From the IMG/VR virus record IMGVR_UViG_3300021475_000045, positions 1-29,035 of that record: a stretch of 29,035 nt of DNA. One strand, written 5' to 3'. The stretch is from a virus. Position 1 is the first letter of the stretch. Every line of letters starts with the position of its first letter. The notes under the pieces were generated by a model, which ran no database searches, had not been told where the DNA came from, and worked only from the letters and a program-made list of their open reading frames with translations. This document shows positions 8,572 through 15,750 of the stretch, piece after piece. The position numbers were made by a program, and so were the translations under genes.

Positions 8572-10254
8572 CTAACTCAGCACGAGCAGACCCCGGCTTT
8601 CGTAGACCGAGGTTGCATCGACGTGCGACATGCTGCGCGCAATCCCCATGATCACTGCCATCGTCGCGTCGATCTTGTTTTGGTCCCGCGCCCTGCGCGG
8701 AAATACGTTGCCGCGTGCGTCATAGTGACCAACGGCATTGGATATGCACCACGCCAGCGGCCCATTGCCGTCATGGCGCAGCCGGCCCGCGCGTGACGCT
8801 GCGTCGAGTTCCTTGGTGGGTTCGCTGAAGTTCTGGACGTTCTGCCGCATCTCCACCATGGGCACGCTTTCCGCCATCAGCCGCTGTGAAAGCTGCACCG
8901 CGTTCCAGGGATCAAAGGCAACCGCCAGGACCTGGAAGCGTTGGCAAAGTTCCAGGATGTCTGCTTCGATCCGCATGAAGTCGGTTTCGTTCCCTGGCGT
9001 GATGATCAATTCACCACTGCGCGCCCAGCCTGGATACGATGGATTGCGCGCCTCGTTCACCGCATCTTGGTTCAGGTAGCAGCGCGCGAAGACCGCATAC
9101 CCATTGCCTTCAGGAAACACGATGCCGATGGCAGTGAGGTCAGTCTTGCTGGCAAGGTCCACGCCCACGTAACAGGGCATGCCGGCAAAGTCGTCGATGT
9201 TCAGTGATGCATCTTTGCAATCTTGCCACGCCCGCATGCTGAACAGCGCATTATCCGCGCCGACCCAGATGTTCAGGTGCCGCGTCTTGAAGATCGACTC
9301 CTGGGAGGCGTTATTGCGTGCCTGCTTGGCGAAGCCACGGATGGCGTCAGGCTGCACACTCTGACCCCAGCCAGGATTGCACTTGCGCCAAGTGTCCTCG
9401 CTCCAGGGGTCGTCTTTGGCGTCTGCCGTATAGATCAGGCTGAAAAGCCGGTCATCGTCCTGGATGCCCTCCAGGACGCGCAGCGAGTAGTCCCACAGTT
9501 GCTTGCCGATGCCTGCCGTATTGTCAGTGGCGGTCGTGATCCCGATCAGCAGCGGCTGGTGACGCTTGCCCATGGCAGTGCGCAAAACGTCGTAGACTTG
9601 CTGTGTTTTGTGGCTGGCAATCTCATCACAGACCGCGATTGCCACGTTCAAGCCGTCCAGTGCCTTCGCGTCAGAACTGATCGGCGCAAAGCGTGATGCG
9701 GTATGCTCCTGAAAGATCGCATTCACCATCACCTTGACGTTGTGCGGCGGCTTCTGGATGCGTGACGTTCTGCGCACCATCTGCTGGGCCATGTCGAACA
9801 GGATGCGCGCCTGATCCCTGGTGACGGCTGCGGCGTAGCCTTCCGCGCCGCCTTCCTTCTCCATGAACGTCGAGTAAAGCGCAGCCGGCGCGACAATGGT
9901 GGTCTTGCCGTTGCCGCGCGGCACTGCCACGAAGGCTTGGCGGAAGCGTCTGACCCTGGTGCCGGCTTCCACGAAGCCATACAGGTTTGCATATACAAAC
10001 CGCTGCCAGTCCATCAGCCGCAGCGGCTTGCCGGCCTCCGGCCCTTTGATGTTGGGCAGCATCGAGACAAACATCATGGCGCGGTTCGCCAGCGCATCGT
10101 CGAACTGCCAGGGGCTGTTGCCGGCGCGGGCCTCCTGCAATTCACGGATGAACCGCTGACAGGACAGGCGCGCGGTTGCGCATGCGCCGGCATCATCCGC
10201 CATGCGTTCCGCAAACTCGATGGCAGGAGTAACGTGGTCGCGACTAAGCGACAT
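8572..10254 (-). CDS. terL: Terminase large subunit
   Basis: The 560-residue protein is a DNA-packaging motor. The ATPase domain holds the Walker A motif PRGNGKTT (about residues 110-117) and a Walker B-like IAVCDE (about 200). The nuclease domain begins CYVGVDLASKTDLTAIG, where the first Asp is a predicted metal ligand, and continues with VAFDPWNAVQLSQRL and a later acidic segment near DQNKIDATMAV. It cuts concatemeric DNA and pumps it through the portal. I prefer ATG 10254, which overlaps the small subunit stop by 11 bases; an in-frame TTG at 10293 would add 13 residues. Confidence 0.95.
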   Translation of the reverse strand: MSLSRDHVTPAIEFAERMADDAGACATARLSCQRFIRELQEARAGNSPWQFDDALANRAMMFVSMLPNIKGPEAGKPLRLMDWQRFVYANLYGFVEAGTRVRRFRQAFVAVPRGNGKTTIVAPAALYSTFMEKEGGAEGYAAAVTRDQARILFDMAQQMVRRTSRIQKPPHNVKVMVNAIFQEHTASRFAPISSDAKALDGLNVAIAVCDEIASHKTQQVYDVLRTAMGKRHQPLLIGITTATDNTAGIGKQLWDYSLRVLEGIQDDDRLFSLIYTADAKDDPWSEDTWRKCNPGWGQSVQPDAIRGFAKQARNNASQESIFKTRHLNIWVGADNALFSMRAWQDCKDASLNIDDFAGMPCYVGVDLASKTDLTAIGIVFPEGNGYAVFARCYLNQDAVNEARNPSYPGWARSGELIITPGNETDFMRIEADILELCQRFQVLAVAFDPWNAVQLSQRLMAESVPMVEMRQNVQNFSEPTKELDAASRAGRLRHDGNGPLAWCISNAVGHYDARGNVFPRRARDQNKIDATMAVIMGIARSMSHVDATSVYESRGLLVLS

Positions 10255-10744
10255 CCTTGGCAAGCTCGTCCCAGGGATCAATCTCGCCCTCAATCATGGG
10301 GGCGGCGTGTCCTGGAATCAGTTGGATACGGGGCCGGCTGGCCGGTGAGAAACCAAGCTCCATCACGCAGCGCAGCATGACCAGCGAAGCGTGGTTCATA
10401 ATCCGCAGATACGGTGAACTGATGGGGAAGCCATCTTTGCCCTTGGTCAGCAGCGGCATCTGATTGCCGCTATCGAGCTTCGCCTGTGTCATCATTGCCG
10501 TGCGGTGCCGGTCTTCCGCTTCAACCCAGATCACCAGCACGGAACGGTCCAGGGCCTTCAGCAGACCACGCGGCGCGTGCCGCATGACATAGGCCCAACC
10601 TTCCTTTTGGCTTGGCGTCAGAAAGTCGGGCGGGACAGGATCAAGATCGGTTTCCGGCTGCGGCTCGTATTTGTTCTGCCGCGTGACGTTGATGGTGCCC
10701 TGCAATTTTTTGAGCGCGGTTGGCTTGGTCCGCTTGGTCTTCAT
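10244..10744 (-). CDS. terS: P27-family terminase small subunit
   Basis: The 166-residue protein fits the P27 family of small terminase subunits. It has a basic N-terminus (KPTALKKLQGT), then PPDFLTPSQKEGWAYVMRHAP and a helical middle. The conserved ISSPYLRIMNHASLVMLRCVMELGFSPASR follows as two successive segments before the C-terminal tail. It recognises phage DNA and loads the large subunit encoded immediately downstream. Its start overlaps the stop of the glycosyltransferase gene as ATGA. Confidence 0.9.
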   Translation of the reverse strand: MKTKRTKPTALKKLQGTINVTRQNKYEPQPETDLDPVPPDFLTPSQKEGWAYVMRHAPRGLLKALDRSVLVIWVEAEDRHRTAMMTQAKLDSGNQMPLLTKGKDGFPISSPYLRIMNHASLVMLRCVMELGFSPASRPRIQLIPGHAAPMIEGEIDPWDELAKDVA

Positions 10745-11607
10745 GCCGCCACCAGCCGCATCCCGTATTCATCGTCCCCCGGCTGCACCTCCAGCCCAGG
10801 CTTGCGCACCAGCCGGTTGCACCGGAACTTGCTGTAGTCGACGTGGTGGTGATGCCGGCCATACCTCCAGGCCACGCGGCACACGTCAGGGTGCAATGCG
10901 GTCAGCATCAGCGACTTTGCCAGCGTCCCCCTGGCGTAAAGCTCGTCCGTGTTGCCGCCACGGATGCGCTGGGTGCGCGGCTTATTCACCAGGAAGGCAT
11001 TAAATAGCACCGTGCACAGCCCAGCCTTCAACATGCGCAGGGACAGGTCGGCATCCTCGTTGAAACGTGCCCGCCACCTGAACGGCAGGTCGTTACGGAT
11101 CAAATTGCAAGAGAATATCCGCGTATTCAGCGTAATGGGCGGTCTGGGCGCGCGGCGCAGCACGAAATTCTCGTAATTCGGACCCCCCATGGCCACATTC
11201 TCGTAGCGTAAGCAAAAATCCTCCATGACGCGGAATATAGTTCCATCTGCAACCTGTATTTTGGTGTTGCGGTTGCTGCGGTAAAAGCCGGCAATGTTAT
11301 CATCCATAATCCAGTGCCATGCGGCACCCTCTGACACGGCATGGTCCCAGATGAAGTTGCGCGCCGGCCCGCTGCCCTTGCTCCTGCTGTCATCCCAGTC
11401 GTCGCACGTGTCATAGTCGCGCTGATATGCCTTATCCAGCACCAGAAGCTGGCCAGGGTTGATCACCTGGGCATAGGCGCGGTGTTCCTGTTCCTCCACC
11501 ACCACGCGGTATGGCACGCGCAGGCGGTCCAGATACCGCATGGTGATCCTGGTATCGTGCCGGCCCTTGCTGGGGATGTAGACCGGGAAACTAGGATTCA
11601 CTGGCAT
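10741..11607 (-). CDS. TET-associated-type glycosyltransferase (TAGT-like)
   Basis: The 288-residue protein starts FPVYIPSKGRHDTRITMRYL and continues VPYRVVVEEQEHRAYAQVI, the entry pattern of the TET-associated glycosyltransferase family described in phages by the Aravind group. A DxD-like metal and sugar-nucleotide site is seen in WHWIMDDNIAGFYRS (about residue 100). The later NEDADLSLRMLKAG segment is typical of the second conserved acidic block. Family members are thought to add sugars to hydroxymethylated pyrimidines or related modified bases. Here the gene lies between ParB-like and terminase genes. The ATG at 11607 overlaps the ParB-like gene by 17 bases and lacks a good ribosome site. 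A protein-glycosylating role cannot be excluded. Confidence 0.78.
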   Translation of the reverse strand: MPVNPSFPVYIPSKGRHDTRITMRYLDRLRVPYRVVVEEQEHRAYAQVINPGQLLVLDKAYQRDYDTCDDWDDSRSKGSGPARNFIWDHAVSEGAAWHWIMDDNIAGFYRSNRNTKIQVADGTIFRVMEDFCLRYENVAMGGPNYENFVLRRAPRPPITLNTRIFSCNLIRNDLPFRWRARFNEDADLSLRMLKAGLCTVLFNAFLVNKPRTQRIRGGNTDELYARGTLAKSLMLTALHPDVCRVAWRYGRHHHHVDYSKFRCNRLVRKPGLEVQPGDDEYGMRLVAA

Positions 11608-12262
11608 ACACCAGGGCGCGGGCCTTCTGCCGCTCCACCTCTGGAAACCAGATGTAAGGGGCCTTCGCCGGGATGTCCTGGCCAATGCGCCGCGCAAACT
11701 CGTCCATCGCTTCCTGGTCAGGGAAATGGACCACCAGTGACCGGAAGCTGGTCAGATCGTCCTGGTGGTGCTCCGGCATGCCCTGCCACTCCTGGCCAGG
11801 GTCTTCTACGCCCAGGTCCAGCAGTGATTTGACCTCGTATGCCTCGAAGCCCACCAAGCCCAGGTCGATGCCCGCCGCTTGCAGGTCCGCGACCTCCAGC
11901 TTCAGCATGGCGGGGTCCCAACCTGAATTGAGCGTCAGCTTGTTATCCGCCAGCGTGTATGCGCGCCGCTGCGCGTCACTCCAGCCGTGCGCAACCATCA
12001 CCGGCACCTCTGGCAGTCCCAGCTTGTGACCGGCCAGCACGCGGCCATGCCCTGCGATGATGGTGCCGGCTTCATCCACCAGGACCGGCATCGTCCACCC
12101 CCACTCGCGGATGCTGGCCGCGATCTGACTGACCTGCGCATCATTGTGGGTGCGTGCGTTGCGTGCGTAGGGAATGAGCTTGTCGATTGGCCAGCGTTCC
12201 ACCTTGTCAGCCGGCCATTGCGGCTGTTGCGGCTTCACCTGGGCAATCTGCTTGCGCGGCAT
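11591..12262 (-). CDS. ParB-like (ParB/sulfiredoxin fold) phage protein
   Basis: This 223-residue protein has the ParB N-terminal signature: WPIDKLIPYARNARTHNDAQ, IAASIREWGWTMPVLVDE, then GTIIAGHGRVLAGHKLG. The GHGR box is the phosphate-binding or active motif of the fold. The middle (YTLADNKLTLNSGWD) and a C-terminal ferredoxin-like segment (FRSLVVHFPDQEAMDEFARR) match phage ParB-like proteins found with terminases and DNA-modification genes. The helix-turn-helix and dimerisation parts of a true partition ParB are not visible. Its role may be a nuclease, a nucleotide-binding factor or a methyltransferase-associated module; the exact role is unknown. ATG 12262 is preferred over TTG 12268. Confidence 0.88.
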   Translation of the reverse strand: MPRKQIAQVKPQQPQWPADKVERWPIDKLIPYARNARTHNDAQVSQIAASIREWGWTMPVLVDEAGTIIAGHGRVLAGHKLGLPEVPVMVAHGWSDAQRRAYTLADNKLTLNSGWDPAMLKLEVADLQAAGIDLGLVGFEAYEVKSLLDLGVEDPGQEWQGMPEHHQDDLTSFRSLVVHFPDQEAMDEFARRIGQDIPAKAPYIWFPEVERQKARALVYASES

Positions 12263-12272
12263 GGTCAAATTC

Positions 12273-12300
12273 GTCGGATTCGCAATCCAAAAAATCCGAC
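12273..12300. promoter_or_regulatory. Inverted repeat upstream of the ParB-like gene
   Basis: Two perfect 8-bp arms (GTCGGATT and AATCCGAC) are separated by 12 bases, ending 11 bases before the ATG at 12262. In the leftward mRNA this would be a leader hairpin; as DNA it could be an operator. The remaining gap up to 12358 carries G and C runs and no clear promoter. Confidence 0.4.
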
Positions 12301-12358
12301 TGGGGGGCGGTCAGCACTGGATCGCATTCTAAGTTCTGGACCCCCTACCCCCCGACGA

Positions 12359-12544
12359 TCAGCCTGCCAGCAGCCAGCCGTGACGCGCGAGGCCCACGAG
12401 CACGATCACGAGGCACACGAGCACGATGATCAGCTTCAGGACCGGATCAATCATCACAGGGCCACGCGCCACGACGATGACCAGATCAACGAGCCAGCAT
12501 GCAAGCCATGCGACGACGAAGTAAACGATGGCGCGTTCCTGCAT
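12359..12544 (-). CDS. Small two-helix membrane protein
   Basis: The 61-residue product has two hydrophobic segments, at about residues 7-25 (VYFVVAWLACWLVDLVIVV) and 34-51 (LKLIIVLVCLVIVLVGLA), joined by a short polar loop. GGAGG lies upstream. The ATG at 12544 overlaps the stop of the previous gene as TGATG, and a GTG at 12547 is an equally possible start. Small two-helix proteins in phages are often holins or superinfection-exclusion factors. This one is far from the lysis genes at 28 kb, so I do not assign it. Confidence 0.6.
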   Translation of the reverse strand: MQERAIVYFVVAWLACWLVDLVIVVARGPVMIDPVLKLIIVLVCLVIVLVGLARHGWLLAG

Positions 12545-12705
12545 CACCTGAATCCTCCGAATAGCAACACGAGGATCAGGATCAACACAATGAGGCCGAT
12601 GCCGCCAAGCCCACCATGGCCGTAGTATCCTGACTGATACCCATAATAACCACCGAAGCCACCGAACAAGACGATGACAATGATGATGATCAGCAGCAGG
12701 TTCAT
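12544..12705 (-). CDS. DUF3309-like small membrane peptide
   Basis: The product of 53 residues begins MNLLLIIIIVIVLFGGFGGY, has a Gly/Tyr-rich turn (GYQSGYYGHGGLGG) and ends LIVLILILVLLFGGF. Two hydrophobic helices around a Gly-rich GY segment are the layout of the DUF3309 family, common in Alphaproteobacteria and of unknown function. The ATG at 12705 overlaps the upstream stop as ATGA, which supports this start over the longer frame. The host form may have been captured by the phage. Confidence 0.65.
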   Translation of the reverse strand: MNLLLIIIIVIVLFGGFGGYYGYQSGYYGHGGLGGIGLIVLILILVLLFGGFR

Positions 12706-12926
12706 TTGGTCACCACCACCACGCCATGTGTGGTTTCCGTTGTCCATGACATCGAGCAAGTCGCGCACTCATAGGTGGTGATGAACGTATTCGGGTCGCT
12801 GCTTACCATGGCACCCGAACCGTCATACACAGGCGACCAAGCGATCAAAGGCGACTTGATCCCGCTGGACCGCGTGATGCGGCATTCGCTCTGATCATGC
12901 GTGCAATCAGCGTGGCGGAAGCTCAT
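12702..12926 (-). CDS. Small cysteine-containing hypothetical protein
   Basis: The 74-residue product has four cysteines arranged as C-x6-C near residues 8-15 (CTHDQSEC) and C-x2-C near residues 54-57 (CATC), so a small zinc-binding fold is possible. The C-terminus reads TTETTHGVVVVTK. I recognise no family. It overlaps the HNH nuclease stop at its 5' end and the DUF3309-like gene at its 3' end, each by four bases, so it is co-translated with them. Confidence 0.6.
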   Translation of the reverse strand: MSFRHADCTHDQSECRITRSSGIKSPLIAWSPVYDGSGAMVSSDPNTFITTYECATCSMSWTTETTHGVVVVTK

Positions 12927-13255
12927 GGCGCAATTCTCCTGACTGGATTGCCGAAACCGCCATCATATTTCGCTGTCTTGCGGTCATGGCATTGCTTGGT
13001 CATTGCTTGCAGATTGTTCCAATCATACAGCAACGCATCATCGCCGAGGTGCGGTGTGCGGTGATCGACCACAGTAGCAACGCCACCACAGTTGTCCTCG
13101 CACTCGCACATTGGATGCGTGGCAAGGTATGCATTGCGCAGATGATACCAGCGCCGCTTGGTGTAGTGACGAACCTTGGTCTTGTCATACGCAGCGCGGC
13201 GATCTTCTCTCGACTGCCAGCCAGCAGGAACATGAACCGGCGCACTTACCGGCAT
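12923..13255 (-). CDS. HNH endonuclease
   Basis: The 110-residue protein contains a compact HNH domain. TVVDHRTPHLGDD supplies the first His pair, YDWNNLQAMTKQCHDRKTA supplies the central Asn and last His, and a CECEDNCGG stretch may bind zinc. Phage HNH enzymes of this size often act with terminase in DNA packaging or nick host DNA. Here it is 2-3 kb upstream of terminase in the same operon, as in many HK97-type phages. It overlaps the next gene upstream by 10 bases. Confidence 0.85.
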   Translation of the reverse strand: MPVSAPVHVPAGWQSREDRRAAYDKTKVRHYTKRRWYHLRNAYLATHPMCECEDNCGGVATVVDHRTPHLGDDALLYDWNNLQAMTKQCHDRKTAKYDGGFGNPVRRIAP

Positions 13256-13599
13256 GCGTGGCTCGCCTGCTCGAAGGCTTCAGCGTGGCGTGCGCGCATG
13301 ATGGTGTGCGCAATGACTGCCACCAGCGCGACATCACAGTGTCCGATCACCTGGGGGATGTCATCCATGCACACCAGCGGATCGTCAGTCAGGACGACAG
13401 ACGCGCGTTGCTTCAGGCCGAGGATGGCAGACTGCGTTGGGGAGACGAGAACATGCGACCGATGGCGCGGGCCTGTCTGTGGTCTGATCGGGATGCCACG
13501 CGGCACGCCTGCCGCGTCGATCTCCCACACGATCAGGACATGTTCAGCATGGCGAACCACGTCACCACGCCGCAGGCTGTTGGTCAGGACGATCCCCAA
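13246..13599 (-). CDS. Hypothetical protein, faintly MazF/PemK-like
   Basis: The frame is open from 13663 and the only early start is TTG at 13599, with no ribosome site, so the N-terminus is uncertain. The 117-residue product begins LRRGDVVRHAEHVLIVWEID and continues HVLVSPTQSAILGLKQRASV and DDIPQVIGHCDVALVAVIAH. That order of strands recalls the MazF/PemK fold (RGDVV start, ending with IG...L). The resemblance is weak and no antitoxin gene is evident beside it. It overlaps the HNH start by 10 bases. Confidence 0.5.
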   Translation of the reverse strand: MGIVLTNSLRRGDVVRHAEHVLIVWEIDAAGVPRGIPIRPQTGPRHRSHVLVSPTQSAILGLKQRASVVLTDDPLVCMDDIPQVIGHCDVALVAVIAHTIMRARHAEAFEQASHACR

Positions 13600-13842
13600 A
13601 AAAGTGCTGGACGTTGGGGCTAAAACCGACGCCCAGCGAGTGGTGCAGGTTTGGTCTGCTCGTCATTGCCACCCCCGGTGAAGCGGGACGTGTGCGACAC
13701 GCTTCTGGCGACAATGACGCAATCTGTAGACCAACTGCGCACTACCTCGCAACCATTGGTGGTGTTCGCGGTTCGTTTTCCCCATTGGTCCGAGTCGGCC
13801 CGAGTCGTTCGTGCGCCGTTCCACGTGGAACTTCTGGGCACC
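13600..13842. other. Intergenic region between MazF-like and HTH genes
   Basis: No convincing gene is found in these 243 bases; the open frames here are antisense or shadow frames. The region holds the parS-like palindrome at 13818-13831 and may carry a leftward promoter for the HNH-to-capsid operon, but I see no strong -35/-10 pair. Confidence 0.5.
13818..13831. promoter_or_regulatory. parS-like palindrome
   Basis: GTTCCACGTGGAAC is a perfect 14-bp palindrome. The bacterial chromosomal parS consensus is TGTTTCACGTGAAACA; this site differs only by one symmetrical T-to-C change per arm in the 14-bp core. It could be bound by host ParB or a related factor. The phage ParB-like protein at 11.6-12.3 kb lacks a visible helix-turn-helix domain for it. 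Confidence 0.6.
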
Positions 13843-14286
13843 TCAGACGCCGGCCAGCCGGTCCAGCGCGCGGACGGTCCAGCGCCGGATGGTGGAGCGG
13901 TCGACATGGTGCTGGCGTGCCATCTCTGACCAGGACAAATCCAGGACCACGCAGCCCTGAAGCAGCCGGCAATGGAACGGCCCGAGAGCATCAGCCACCC
14001 GGCGCAGCCGCCCAACTGCCTCCAGGCGGGCCAGGGAGGCACCCCCAGGCGTTCCTGATCCCCGCATGGTCATCAGGGGCGGGCCACGCTGTGGGACCGC
14101 CGTAGCGCGTTCCCAGGCGGTCCTGAAGGCAACCGCCGCTGACCATGCCGGCAGGTCGATGGCTCCGTCAGCCAGCAGCCCATCGAGGCGCGTGACGATC
14201 CGCCAGCCCTGGCGGAAGACCGCAGCATCCACGCGCGGCGGCTCCAGGTCCTGGTGATGCTGGCGGGCGAACCGGCTGGGTTCCAT
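13843..14286 (-). CDS. Helix-turn-helix regulator (sigma region-4-like)
   Basis: The 147-residue protein ends in a clear helix-turn-helix. RLLQGCVVLDLSWSEMARQH makes the first helices, and HVDRSTIRRWTVRALDRLAG the recognition helix, like the region-4 fold of sigma factors and phage late regulators. The N-terminal 100 residues are helical and not recognised. ATG 14286 overlaps the previous stop as TGATG. Its place in the middle of the leftward operon suggests a late-gene activator or a DNA-binding packaging factor; this is inferred. Confidence 0.7.
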   Translation of the reverse strand: MEPSRFARQHHQDLEPPRVDAAVFRQGWRIVTRLDGLLADGAIDLPAWSAAVAFRTAWERATAVPQRGPPLMTMRGSGTPGGASLARLEAVGRLRRVADALGPFHCRLLQGCVVLDLSWSEMARQHHVDRSTIRRWTVRALDRLAGV

Positions 14287-14561
14287 CACCAGCAGTCCTG
14301 CGCCGGGTTGATCCGGCTGGCGTATGCGTCGATCTCCCGCGCCAGGATGATCCGCTGATGGATGTCGAGCGGCGGTAGCTCACGCGCCAGGATGTCCATG
14401 GTGTGGTCAAGTTCAGCGTCCCGCGTCGACGCCAGTTCGGCGATGTTGCGCGGCGCGACGGCACTCACCGGCTGATGCCCAGCCAGGAGCGCACGCGCGT
14501 GCACAGCCGGCACGGCTTGCGCGGCTGCGGCTGGTGGACCTGGAACGCTGGCCCACGCCAC
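14286..14561 (-). CDS. Hypothetical helical protein
   Basis: The 91-residue product starts at GTG 14561, four bases downstream of the previous stop region. It has an Ala-rich N-terminus and a helical, charged C-terminal half (AELASTRDAELDHTMDILAR and IHQRIILAREIDAYASRI). No family is recognised. It is translationally coupled to the helix-turn-helix gene and may be its partner. The start is uncertain because the N-terminal Ala/Pro stretch looks unstructured. Confidence 0.5.
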   Translation of the reverse strand: MAWASVPGPPAAAAQAVPAVHARALLAGHQPVSAVAPRNIAELASTRDAELDHTMDILARELPPLDIHQRIILAREIDAYASRINPAQDCW

Positions 14562-14564
14562 GCA

Positions 14565-15176
14565 CTAGGTGGCGACGGGATCGACGGCACGATCCTGGTC
14601 ATTGGCCGCGACGGTGGTTTCTGGCGCATGGCGTTTCACTCCCCCAGGTAGCGGATTGATCCGGTCAAGCTGTTCAGGTGTCGCATAGCGCGGCGTGCGG
14701 TCTGCAACCGTGACGGCTGGTGGTGCGCCATCATCACGCTCGATTGCCTCCAGGATATGCGGCGGCAGATAGCCCAAGTGCTGCGGTGCCCAGCGCCTGA
14801 CCAGGAATGCCAGCAGCCGCAGCGCACGCACGTCGCCCCTGTAGGCATGGACCTTGCGCATGATGCCGGCTGCGTCGTCCCAGTCCTGGCGCAGCCACGC
14901 TTGCCGGTCTTCCCAGGCTTCGCGCTCCAGCACCTGTTCCGGCACTGCCTGCTGGCGTTGCTGACGCGCATGGAATTCGGCCAGTGCTTTGCGAACACGA
15001 TCCGCGCTGTTCAGGCTGCGCAGGTCACGCCAGACGCCCTCGATGGCTGCCTCGGTGAACCATTCGGGCGGCAGGTCATCCAGCCGGGGGAGCAGATATT
15101 CCACCGTGCGTCGGCTGTTCCGTCCAGCAGGCAGCACCCTGTCACCCAGCGCAGCGATCCATTCATCCAGCGTCAT
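14565..15176 (-). CDS. Hypothetical phage protein downstream of the replication initiator
   Basis: I prefer ATG 15176 (MTLDEWIAALGDRVLPAG), which has AAGGA just upstream and overlaps the initiator stop by 14 bases; the frame extends to 15209. The 203-residue product is helical and rich in Arg, with TVEYLLPRLDDLPPEWFTEA and a central RQQRQQ stretch. The C-terminal tail is disordered. Proteins placed directly after a phage initiator are often helicase loaders, but no ATPase motif is seen here, so I leave the function open. Confidence 0.6.
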   Translation of the reverse strand: MTLDEWIAALGDRVLPAGRNSRRTVEYLLPRLDDLPPEWFTEAAIEGVWRDLRSLNSADRVRKALAEFHARQQRQQAVPEQVLEREAWEDRQAWLRQDWDDAAGIMRKVHAYRGDVRALRLLAFLVRRWAPQHLGYLPPHILEAIERDDGAPPAVTVADRTPRYATPEQLDRINPLPGGVKRHAPETTVAANDQDRAVDPVAT

Positions 15177-15744
15177 CGTCCTTGCTGCCTTTCCTGCCAG
15201 AAATTGCAACGACTAAAGCCTCCCGCTTGCGGGAGGTTTGGAGGGTTCTTTCTTTGGGGTTGGTAAGGGGTCTTCCCCTTACTTCTAGCTTCTGCTTCTG
15301 CTTCTGCTTCTGGATTCTGGGTAATAGGTGACCTAATAGGTCTGAGCCGTTTGACCTATTAGGTGACCTATTAGGTGACCTATTAGGTTCGCCCCACCTC
15401 TTGGCGATGTGCAGTCGGCCTTCCTGGCTGCGTTCAGCGTCACGGATCATTCGTCTACAGACAATGATCCCCTCATTGTTCCTACTGAAGACCCCCATGG
15501 TTTCAAGCTCGCGAATAAGGGGTAGCACTTGCCTCGCATCTGCTTTGCACATGCGTCCCACTTGCTTTGATTCTGTCTCGCACTTTCGTCGCGGCGGCAG
15601 AATGAGATGGCCGACCGGATCAGCGTTTGCCATCACGCAAAGCATTTCCATCCACAGCCCGCGTGCGGCGAGTGAACAGGCTTGCAGGTTCAGGTCCTGC
15701 TGCCAGTCACGCCACCAGAACTTGGCCCATTGCATCCCCTTCAT
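15163..15744 (-). CDS. Phage replication initiator (winged-helix type)
   Basis: The 193-residue protein opens WAKFWWRDWQQDLNLQACSL and continues AARGLWMEMLCVMANADPVG, the pattern of the N-terminal winged-helix domain of alphaproteobacterial phage replication proteins. ADARQVLPLIRELETMGVFS and EGIIVCRRMIRD complete it by about residue 107. The rest is basic and repetitive: NRSPNRSPNRS is encoded by the 12-bp iterons, and QKQKQKQK by a CTTCTG repeat. Initiator genes containing their own origin iterons are known from lambda gene O. An intrinsic-terminator-like hairpin lies in the last 30 codons. ATG 15744 is used; ATG 15735, after AAGGGG, is an alternative. Confidence 0.75.
   Translation of the reverse strand: MKGMQWAKFWWRDWQQDLNLQACSLAARGLWMEMLCVMANADPVGHLILPPRRKCETESKQVGRMCKADARQVLPLIRELETMGVFSRNNEGIIVCRRMIRDAERSQEGRLHIAKRWGEPNRSPNRSPNRSNGSDLLGHLLPRIQKQKQKQKLEVRGRPLTNPKERTLQTSRKREALVVAISGRKGSKDDDAG
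15216..15239. terminator. Terminator-like hairpin inside the initiator gene
   Basis: CCTCCCGC and GCGGGAGG (15219-15226, 15229-15236) form a perfect 8-bp GC stem with a 2-base loop, flanked by AAAG on the left and TTT on the right. It looks like a bidirectional intrinsic terminator, though it sits inside the 3' end of the initiator coding region. The T runs are short. Confidence 0.45.
15322..15388. repeat. 12-bp iterons, candidate replication origin
   Basis: Three perfect tandem copies of GACCTATTAGGT occupy 15353-15388. A variant GACCTAATAGGT is at 15330-15341, preceded by a partial copy (TAATAGGT) at 15322. Each unit is nearly palindromic (ACCTA T TAGGT). They lie within the replication initiator gene and next to a CTTCTG hexamer tract (15291-15312) with strong purine/pyrimidine asymmetry. 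The layout is like lambda ori inside gene O. Confidence 0.65.
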
Positions 15745-15750
15745 GGCGCG

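Noticed and set aside
11591-12262. A true partition ParB acting on the 13818 palindrome
   Set aside because: Only the N-terminal ParB/sulfiredoxin fold is visible; no helix-turn-helix, no dimerisation domain and no ParA gene were found.
13620-14042. A 140-codon minus frame across the 13.6-14.0 kb gap
   Set aside because: It overlaps the helix-turn-helix gene in another frame, is Trp/Arg/Ser-rich without a recognisable fold, and has no ribosome site.
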